Assembly: GCA_025360945.1 (NCBI GenBank)
Contig: JANYBE010000644.1
Span: 1-5,511, forward strand
Origin: Rhizobacter sp.
GTDB taxonomy: Bacteria > Pseudomonadota > Gammaproteobacteria > Burkholderiales > Burkholderiaceae_C
Direction of reading: 5' to 3'
Length of the DNA stretch: 5,511 nucleotides
Shown here: one piece after another, positions 1 through 5,511 of the stretch
How the letters are laid out: every line of letters starts with the position of its first letter
How positions within the stretch are numbered: position 1 is the stretch's first letter
Position numbers and translations under genes: made by a program
Notes under the pieces: generated by a model
What the model was told of the DNA's origin: nothing
What the model saw: the letters and a program-made list of their open reading frames with translations, nothing else
Databases searched by the model: none

Positions 1-305
1 GCCAGTGCCTCGGTCAGCGACTGCACCGTCTCGAGAAACACCGGGCCGGAGATGGTCGGCACCACTGCCGCGACCAGACGACTGCGGGTCGATGCCAGGC
101 CACCGGCGAGCCGGTTCGGCACGTAGCCGGTGCGTGCGACGGCGTCGGTCACCTTTCGGCGCACCTCGGCCGACACCTGCTCGGGCGTGTTCAGCGCACG
201 CGAGGCGGTGATCGGCGCGACGCCGGCGAGCTTAGCCACATCGTGTAGGGTGACGGCGCCGCTGCCGCGGCGTGTCCGGCGCGGCGAAACCGCTTCTTTG
301 TCCAT
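1..305 (-). CDS. LacI/GalR-family transcriptional regulator, GntR-like, N-terminal part (runs off left edge)
   Basis: This is the first 101 codons of a LacI-family DNA-binding repressor; the effector-binding domain lies beyond the left edge. Translating from ATG at 305 gives a basic tail (residues 9-13, RRTRR), then a LacI-type helix-turn-helix at about 19-40 (TLHDVAKLAGVAPITASRAL). The family hinge helix follows at about 63-72 (PNRLAGGLAS), then the start of the periplasmic-binding-protein-like core (VAAVVPTISGPVFLETVQSL, 78-97). The stretch TPEQVSAEVRRKV and the YVPNRL hinge resemble the gluconate repressor GntR, so a sugar acid such as gluconate is a plausible effector, but this is inference. 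The gene lies 120 bases downstream of pgm on the same strand and appears to have its own promoter and operator. There is no Shine-Dalgarno sequence before the ATG and no better upstream in-frame start. It is intact as far as seen. Confidence 0.9.
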   Translation of the reverse strand, partial: MDKEAVSPRRTRRGSGAVTLHDVAKLAGVAPITASRALNTPEQVSAEVRRKVTDAVARTGYVPNRLAGGLASTRSRLVAAVVPTISGPVFLETVQSLTEAL

Positions 306-310
306 GCGCC

Positions 311-339
311 ATTCTAGGCATTTGATAGCGCTACCTGAA
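311..339 (-). promoter_or_regulatory. Putative sigma70-type promoter of the LacI-family gene
   Basis: On the minus strand a -10-like hexamer TAGAAT (316-311, 5 of 6 matches to TATAAT) lies 17 bases downstream of TTCAGG (339-334, 3 of 6 matches to TTGACA). The 17-base spacing is optimal. The predicted transcription start, about seven bases past the -10, falls at the ATG (305-303), so the mRNA would be leaderless or nearly so, which agrees with the missing ribosome binding site. The -35 is weak and no experimental support is available from sequence alone. Confidence 0.45.
324..335. promoter_or_regulatory. Probable LacI-family operator (TAGCGCTA core)
   Basis: The 12 bases GATAGCGCTACC form an inverted repeat with five of six pairs matching around a central CG. 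The perfect core is TAGCGCTA at 326-333. LacI-family repressors typically bind such even-length palindromes with a central CG pair. The site lies about 20 bases upstream of the LacI-type start codon, in the promoter spacer and reaching two bases into the -35 hexamer. Binding here would block RNA polymerase, which suggests negative autoregulation by the encoded protein. The assignment of this regulator to this site is inferred from position. Confidence 0.5.
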
Positions 340-425
340 CCGACCTGGAGCGCAGGGGCGCCGCCGCCGCACGCGGCCATAAGGTCGAAGCGAGGGCTGT
401 TGTGGCCCGCGCCAGTGGCCGCGCG
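340..425. other. Intergenic region between pgm stop and LacI promoter; no clear terminator
   Basis: This GC-rich gap follows the pgm stop codon. On the minus strand it holds a repeated GGCCAC (bases 421-416 and 404-399) and a GGCGCC palindrome, but no stable stem followed by a T run. I cannot support an intrinsic terminator, so some read-through from pgm into the LacI-type gene is possible, or termination is Rho-dependent. Confidence 0.4.
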
Positions 426-2060
426 TCAGGTGATCACGGTTGGCCGCTCGCGCCCGGTGCGTTCACCAATCCCGGCCAGCTTATCTGCCAGAGCGATCAG
501 CGGCGCGAGGGCCGCTTGCGTCTCGACCGCGTGCTTCAAGGGATCGGGCTCGAAACGCTCGAGGTAAACCCGCAGCGTCGCGCCTTCAGTGCCGGTACCC
601 GAGAGGCGGAACACGATGCGCGAGCCATCCGTCAGGCCGATGCGAATACCTTGCGCCGTGCTGACCGAACCATCGACCGGATCGGTGTACGCGAAGTCGT
701 CGGCGCTCGCGATGGCCGCGCCAGCGATCACCTGGCCGGGCAGCGTCGCGAGCGACTCGCGCAGGTGCGCAATCAGGCCGCTGGCCGCCGCGCCGTCGAC
801 GCCTTCGTAGTCGTGGCGCGAGTAGTAGTTGCGGCCAAAGCGCAGCCAGTGGCCGCGCAGGATCTGCTCGACCGATTCGTGCCGCACCGCGAGGATGTTG
901 AGCCAGAACAGCACCGCCCAGACACCGTCCTTCTCGCGCACGTGGTCACTGCCGGTGCCCGCGCTCTCTTCGCCGCACAGCGTGACCTTGCCCGCATCGA
1001 GCAGGTTGCCGAAGAACTTCCAGCCAGTCGGGGTCTCGAAGCACGCGATGCCAAGCTTCTGGGCGACGCGGTCGACCGCGGCGCTGGTCGGCATCGATCG
1101 CGCCACGCCCTTCAGGCCGTTTGCGTAGCCGGGCACGAGCTGCGCGTTTGCCACGAGCACGGCGAGGCTGTCGCTGGGGGTCACAATGAAGTGTCGGCCC
1201 ACGATCATGTTGCGGTCGCCGTCGCCGTCGCTCGCGGCGCCGAAATCAGGCGCGTCGTCGGCGAACATGACCTTGATCAGGTCTTCGGCGTAGGTCGGGT
1301 TCGGATCCGGGTGACTGCCGCCGAAGTCGGGCAATGGCACGCCGCTCATCACGCTGTTGAGCGGCGCACCGAGGCGCTTGACGAAAATCTCGTTCGCGTA
1401 AGGCCCGGTGACAGCGTGCATCGCGTCGAAGCACATCTTGAATGAGCCCGAGCGCAGCAGCGCGCCGATGCGCTCGAAGTCGAACAGCGTGGCGAGCAGA
1501 TCGGCGTGGTCGGCAACCGAGTCGATGACCTCGACCGCCATTGCGCCAACCATCGCCCCGCCTTGCACGGCAAGATCCACGTCGGCTGCGTCCAGCGTCA
1601 GATAGCGCGCGATCGTCTGCGTGTTCGCGTAGATGGCGTCGGTGATCTTCTCGGGTGCCGGCCCGCCGTTGCCGGTGTTGTACTTGATGCCGAAGTCGCC
1701 GTCGGGCCCGCCGGGGTTGTGACTGGCCGACAGGATGATTCCGCCGAAAGCCTGGTGCTTGCGGATCACGCAGCTCGCCGCGGGCGTCGACAGGATGCCG
1801 TGCTGGCCGACGAGCAAACGACCGAAGCCGTTTGCCGCGGCCATGCGCACGATGGTCTGGATCGCCGCATCGTTGTAGAAGCGGCCATCGCCGCCGAGCA
1901 CCAGCGTCTGGCCCTTGAACCCGTCGAGCGAATCGAAGATCGCCTGCACGAAGTTTTCGAGGTAGCCGGGCCGCTGGAACTCCGTTACCTTCTTGCGCAA
2001 GCCAGAGGTGCCGGGACGCTGGCCGGCGATGGGCGAAGTCGGGGTGGTTATGATGTTCAT
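426..2060 (-). CDS. pgm: Phosphoglucomutase (alpha-D-glucose phosphate-specific), 544 aa
   Basis: This cytoplasmic enzyme interconverts glucose-1-phosphate and glucose-6-phosphate through a phosphoserine and a glucose-1,6-bisphosphate intermediate, linking sugar catabolism to glycogen, nucleotide-sugar and polysaccharide synthesis. It has all four alpha-D-phosphohexomutase signatures: the phosphoserine loop SASHNPGG (111-118, Ser113 catalytic), the Mg-binding loop DGDGDR (278-283), the sugar-binding loop CGEESAGTGSDH (362-373) and the C-terminal phosphate-binding loop RLSGTGTEG (485-493). The N-terminal GQRPGTSGLRKKV is also typical, and the length matches the roughly 545-residue group. ATG at 2060 is chosen because GGAG lies five bases upstream and the family N-terminus begins here. 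An in-frame ATG at 2099, overlapping the ROK stop, would add 13 residues without family character. As last gene of the sugar-transport operon it probably feeds imported hexose, once phosphorylated, into glucose-1-phosphate. The gene is intact. Confidence 0.95.
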   Translation of the reverse strand: MNIITTPTSPIAGQRPGTSGLRKKVTEFQRPGYLENFVQAIFDSLDGFKGQTLVLGGDGRFYNDAAIQTIVRMAAANGFGRLLVGQHGILSTPAASCVIRKHQAFGGIILSASHNPGGPDGDFGIKYNTGNGGPAPEKITDAIYANTQTIARYLTLDAADVDLAVQGGAMVGAMAVEVIDSVADHADLLATLFDFERIGALLRSGSFKMCFDAMHAVTGPYANEIFVKRLGAPLNSVMSGVPLPDFGGSHPDPNPTYAEDLIKVMFADDAPDFGAASDGDGDRNMIVGRHFIVTPSDSLAVLVANAQLVPGYANGLKGVARSMPTSAAVDRVAQKLGIACFETPTGWKFFGNLLDAGKVTLCGEESAGTGSDHVREKDGVWAVLFWLNILAVRHESVEQILRGHWLRFGRNYYSRHDYEGVDGAAASGLIAHLRESLATLPGQVIAGAAIASADDFAYTDPVDGSVSTAQGIRIGLTDGSRIVFRLSGTGTEGATLRVYLERFEPDPLKHAVETQAALAPLIALADKLAGIGERTGRERPTVIT

Positions 2061-2065
2061 GCAGG

Positions 2066-2069
2066 CTCC
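2066..2069 (-). promoter_or_regulatory. Shine-Dalgarno GGAG deciding the pgm start
   Basis: GGAG lies five bases upstream of the ATG at 2060. No comparable site stands before the alternative in-frame ATG at 2099, so this favours the shorter 544-residue product. Confidence 0.6.
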
Positions 2070-2096
2070 GTGAGTGCTGCCATTGTGCGACTTGAG

Positions 2097-2101
2097 CATC
2101 A
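2097..2101 (-). other. TGATG at the end of the ROK gene (possible alternative pgm start)
   Basis: The ROK stop TGA shares its last base with an ATG that is in frame with pgm. Use of this ATG would couple the two genes and give a 557-residue Pgm. The ribosome binding site at 2066-2069 and the family N-terminus argue that the ATG at 2060 is the main start. Confidence 0.35.
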
Positions 2102-3319
2102 CGCCCCGAGCTTCAGAAACAGTTCCCGGTCCGGCGCGAAGTTGGCGTACAGCGGCAGCAGCGCGCCGCCCATCGCGCGCGCATCCGAGCCGATGGTGCC
2201 TTCGAACACCGTCGGGCGCGACACACCTTCCCAGCTGTACTGATCGAGCGCATGGTTCACCGAGGTGAGCGTGGCGCGCAGCAGCTCGCGGCTGAACGAG
2301 CCGTCGATGATGACACCGTCGAGGTCGAGCAGACAGGCCGCGCTGTTGGCCGCGAATGCGACCGCGGGCGCGGCCTCGCGCAGCCATTGGTCGGTGTGCG
2401 GCCACCAGGGCTTTTGCATCGCGCGCACGTCGGTCGCGGCGCCGACGTCGAGCCCGGCAGCCTTGAAGCGTGCCTCCAGGTTGACGAGCGACGCGTGGCT
2501 CAGCAGCTGGTCCGGCGCGGTTGCCGTGCCGCCGCGCGCCAGGCCGAGCGGCAGCGAGCCGACCGCACCCGCATTGCCGTTCAGGCCCGAACGCAGCTGG
2601 CTGTCGATGACGAGGCCGCCGCCGATGAAGGTGTCGAAGAACACGTACAGAAAGCTGCCGATGTTGCGGCCGCGCCCGGCGACGAGTTCGGCCACGCAGG
2701 CGGCGGCGGTATCCTTGACGAACTCGACTGGCAGATCCGTCATCGCGGCGATGCGCTCGCGCATGTCAATGCCGCTCCATTTCGCTGCCTGTTTGCGGCC
2801 GATGCCGAGCACCGCATGCCAGCCTTCGAGCGACAGCGGCGCTGCGATACCCACGCCATGTAGCCGTGCCCTCAGCTTGAACGGCAAGGTCTGCGTGAGC
2901 TGCTGCAGGCGCGCCTCGATCTCGGGAAACAGCGTGTTGGGGTCGGGGAAGGCGTAGGTCAGCGACAGCCGCTCGCGCACCGCGCCCGTGAAGTCGAGCA
3001 GCAGCATGTCCATGCTGCGTCGGCCGATCTTGATGCCGATCGAAAAAGCGCCATCCGGGTTCAGCGCCATCGGCACCGACGGTTGGCCGACCTTGCCGCG
3101 CACGGGCTCAAGCTTGGTGACCAGCCCGTCGGCCTCGAGCCGCGCGATGATGACCTGCACCGTCTGCGCGGTCAGCCTTGTGAGCCGCGCGATCCCGGCC
3201 TTGGGCAAGCTGCCGTGCAGCCGGATCGCCTGCAGCACGACACGCTCATTGAACTGGCGCATGCCGATCTGGTTGGAGCCCCTGGGTCGCAGCTTGCCCT
3301 CGGCGCCGACAGGGCTCAT
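2099..3319 (-). CDS. ROK-family transcriptional regulator (NagC/Mlc/XylR type), 406 aa
   Basis: This is a DNA-binding sugar-responsive regulator of the ROK (repressor, ORF, kinase) family. A winged helix-turn-helix spans about residues 24-70 (KAGIARLTRLTAQTVQVIIA, then RLEADGLV), followed by the linker GKVGQPSVPM and a ROK domain from about 92 to the C-terminus. The first phosphate loop is degenerate: Lys97 and Arg101 stand where DxGxT kinases have Asp and Thr, so kinase activity is unlikely. KDTAAACVAEL keeps an Asp at 203 in the position of the kinase catalytic base. Two family hallmarks are lost: the ExGH sugar contact reads AVGS (252-255), and no CxCGxxGC zinc motif follows. It lies between the ATPase and pgm, so it probably controls this operon in response to the imported sugar or its phosphate. 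ATG at 3319 shares a base with the ATPase stop (TGATG); a TTG at 3331 would add four residues. No good ribosome binding site precedes either, suggesting translational coupling. Confidence 0.88.
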   Translation of the reverse strand: MSPVGAEGKLRPRGSNQIGMRQFNERVVLQAIRLHGSLPKAGIARLTRLTAQTVQVIIARLEADGLVTKLEPVRGKVGQPSVPMALNPDGAFSIGIKIGRRSMDMLLLDFTGAVRERLSLTYAFPDPNTLFPEIEARLQQLTQTLPFKLRARLHGVGIAAPLSLEGWHAVLGIGRKQAAKWSGIDMRERIAAMTDLPVEFVKDTAAACVAELVAGRGRNIGSFLYVFFDTFIGGGLVIDSQLRSGLNGNAGAVGSLPLGLARGGTATAPDQLLSHASLVNLEARFKAAGLDVGAATDVRAMQKPWWPHTDQWLREAAPAVAFAANSAACLLDLDGVIIDGSFSRELLRATLTSVNHALDQYSWEGVSRPTVFEGTIGSDARAMGGALLPLYANFAPDRELFLKLGA

Positions 3320-3321
3320 CA
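3317..3321 (-). other. TGATG stop-start overlap, ATPase to ROK gene
   Basis: The ATPase stop TGA (3321-3319) overlaps the ROK ATG (3319-3317) by one base. With no convincing Shine-Dalgarno sequence just upstream, ROK translation probably depends on ribosomes finishing the ATPase gene. Confidence 0.7.
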
Positions 3322-4106
3322 GGCGAGGCAATCCGCTGGTAGTTCGTCGGCGCGCTTTGCGCCCGTCATCACCGCGACCGTGTCGCTCATGCTGATCGTC
3401 TTCGGGTTGACGATGCAGGCGCGCTTGCCGAGGCGCGCGACGTGGATTCGATCGGCGATCTCGAAGACGTGCGGCATGTTGTGGCTGATAAGGATGACGG
3501 GCAAGCCCTTGTCGCGCACACGGCGAATCAGCTCGAGCACCATGTTGCCTTCCTTGACGCCGAGTGCGGCGGTCGGCTCGTCAAGGATCACCACATGCTG
3601 CGCGAACGCGGCCGCACGCGAGACGGCGACGCATTGTCGCTGCCCGCCCGACAGGGTCTCGACCGCCTGCGTCATCGACCGGATGCCGACCTTCAGGTCG
3701 TTCATGCGAGCCACGCTCTGCTCCAGCATCTGCCTCTTGTCGATGATGCGCAGCAGTTTCGAGATGAACCCGGTCTTGATGATCTCGCGGCCGAGGAACA
3801 GGTTCTCGGAGATCGACATCGCCGGCGCCACCGCGAGGTCTTGGTAGACCGTCTCGATGCCTTCGCGGCGCGCATCGGCCGGACTCTTGAAGTGGATGAC
3901 CTTGCCGTCGAGCTTGATCTCACCCTCGTCGGGGATCGTCGCACCCGACAGCGCCTTGATCAGCGACGATTTGCCGGCGCCGTTGTCGCCGATCACCGCG
4001 AGGATCTCGCCTGCGCGCAGCTCGAAGTCGGCGCCGTCCAGGGCCGTGACTTGGCCGTAGCGCTTCACGAGGCCACGGGCTTCCATCACCAAGGTATGCG
4101 TGCCCA

Positions 4107-4107
<1 letters not shown>
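3319..4107 (-). CDS. frcA: Sugar ABC transporter ATP-binding protein, FrcA-like (single nucleotide-binding domain), 262 aa
   Basis: This is the cytoplasmic motor of a carbohydrate importer, hydrolysing ATP to drive the permease. It shows Walker A GDNGAGKSS (40-48), the Q-loop VYQD (Gln89), the ABC signature LSGGQRQ (152-158), Walker B VVILDEP (172-178, with catalytic Glu177) and the H-loop ISHN (His209). At 262 residues it carries one nucleotide-binding domain, unlike the roughly 500-residue double-domain RbsA/AraG/MglA ATPases. Two copies must therefore pair. The C-terminal segment with VARLGKRACIVNPK and VMTGAK resembles FrcA, the fructose-importer ATPase described in Sinorhizobium meliloti. 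Substrate choice is set by the binding protein, so fructose-type is likely but not certain. ATG at 4107 overlaps the permease stop by one base (TGATG) and has AAGGGG seven bases upstream. The ROK gene overlaps its stop in the same way. Confidence 0.93.
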
Positions 4108-5069
<962 letters not shown>

Positions 5070-5087
5070 GGCGCAGATCCGCGCGGC

Positions 5088-5511
5088 TTACTTGTTGCCC
5101 CAGCACAGGTCGGTGCCGACCTTGGTGTCCTTGCTGTCCACGCCGGCCATCGGCTTGTCGGTGATCAGGGTGACGCCGGTGTCGGTGTAGCCCTTGACCT
5201 TCTTGCCGCCCTTGGCGTATTCGACGCCGGCCTCGACGCCCATTGATGCCATCTTCAGCGGGTACTGCTGCGAGGTCGCGGCGATCATGCCGGCCTTGAC
5301 GTTCTTGATGCCGGCACAGCCGCCGTCCACCGAGACGATGACGACGCCCTTTTCCTTGCCAGCCGCCTTCAGCGCCTGGAAGGCACCCGCAGCCGCCGGC
5401 TCGTTGATGGTGTAGACGAGGTTGATGTCGGGGTTCTTTTGGAGGCAGTTCTCCATCGCGGTCTGGCCCTTGGCCTGGTCGCCGAAGCTGTCGGCCATGC
5501 AGACGATCTCG
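5088..5511 (-). CDS. frcB: Periplasmic sugar-binding protein of ABC transporter, FrcB-like, C-terminal 140 residues (runs off right edge)
   Basis: This is the C-terminal part of a periplasmic binding protein of the ribose/fructose/galactose class (Peripla_BP_4 type), which captures the sugar and delivers it to the permease. The visible part starts at EIVCMADSFGDQAKG. It contains the family turns INEPAAAGAFQALKAAG, VVIVSVDGGCAGIKN and AATSQQYP, then ends in the DTGVTLITDKPMAGVDS region and a LCWGNK tail with a TAA stop. These resemble FrcB, the fructose-binding protein of the Sinorhizobium meliloti fructose importer, whose transport is reported to be competed by ribose and mannose. The signal peptide and most of the N-terminal lobe lie outside the window, so the ligand cannot be settled. 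Four cysteines occur in the visible part (in EIVC, ENCL, GGCAG and DLCWG), which could form disulfides in the periplasm. It is the first visible gene of the operon. Confidence 0.9.
   Translation of the reverse strand, partial: EIVCMADSFGDQAKGQTAMENCLQKNPDINLVYTINEPAAAGAFQALKAAGKEKGVVIVSVDGGCAGIKNVKAGMIAATSQQYPLKMASMGVEAGVEYAKGGKKVKGYTDTGVTLITDKPMAGVDSKDTKVGTDLCWGNK

Noticed and set aside
340..425. Possible intrinsic terminator after pgm
   Set aside because: GC-rich inverted pieces exist but no consistent stem with a following T run could be drawn on the minus strand.
402..1445. Long open frame on the plus strand opposite pgm
   Set aside because: It is antisense to a gene with all phosphohexomutase motifs, is rich in Arg, Ala and Val as expected from GC-biased shadow frames, and shows no recognisable domain or ribosome binding site.
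1506..2243. Plus-strand open frame opposite the pgm 5' end and the ROK 3' end
   Set aside because: It spans the junction of two well-supported minus-strand genes and has no domain signature; it is a GC-driven shadow.
2061..2405. N-terminal extension of pgm to give a 659-residue protein
   Set aside because: The extension overlaps the ROK coding region in another frame, is Arg/Ala-rich without family similarity, and a good ribosome binding site with the normal family N-terminus is present at 2060.
2099..3319. ROK protein as the missing sugar kinase
   Set aside because: It has an N-terminal DNA-binding domain, its DxGxT phosphate loop is replaced by KxGxR, and the ExGH sugar contact is lost, so a regulator is the better reading.

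Overview
The window looks like a carbohydrate-uptake locus from a GC-rich proteobacterium. The protein flavour (a FrcABC-type sugar ABC transporter, a 544-residue phosphoglucomutase, a ROK repressor and a GntR-like LacI repressor) fits a betaproteobacterium of the Burkholderiales best. That taxon is an inference from protein resemblance and base composition, not from a marker gene. Every supported gene lies on the minus strand, so transcription runs from the right end of the window to the left.

In transcription order the layout is as follows. The 3' part of a periplasmic sugar-binding protein gene (frcB-like) enters at the right edge. It is followed after 17 bases by a membrane permease (frcC-like), then a single-domain ATPase (frcA-like), a ROK-family transcriptional regulator, and phosphoglucomutase (pgm). 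After a 120-base gap comes the 5' part of a LacI-family regulator that leaves the window at the left edge. Permease/ATPase and ATPase/ROK join by one-base TGATG stop-start overlaps. The same pentamer occurs at the end of the ROK gene, although the better pgm start lies 38 bases further on. The block from frcB to pgm therefore reads as one operon: binding protein, pore and motor import a hexose (fructose-type by resemblance), ROK senses the sugar or a phosphosugar, and Pgm links glucose-6-phosphate to glucose-1-phosphate. No sugar kinase is visible in the window; it would have to be upstream of the binding protein or elsewhere.

The LacI-type gene appears to have its own promoter. A good -10 hexamer lies five bases from the ATG, and a 12-base near-palindrome centred on TAGCGCTA, typical of LacI-family operators, sits in the spacer and overlaps the -35. 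This suggests autorepression and a leaderless or nearly leaderless mRNA. It may head a second unit, possibly for gluconate or a related sugar acid, that runs off the left edge.

There are no RNA genes, mobile elements, CRISPR arrays or long repeats that I can support, and no stretch above 300 bases lacks a gene. Several long open frames on the plus strand are antisense shadows of the GC-rich genes. I see no evidence of an undescribed system. The points most worth checking are the degenerate sugar-binding and zinc motifs of the ROK protein and the promoter/operator arrangement of the LacI gene.
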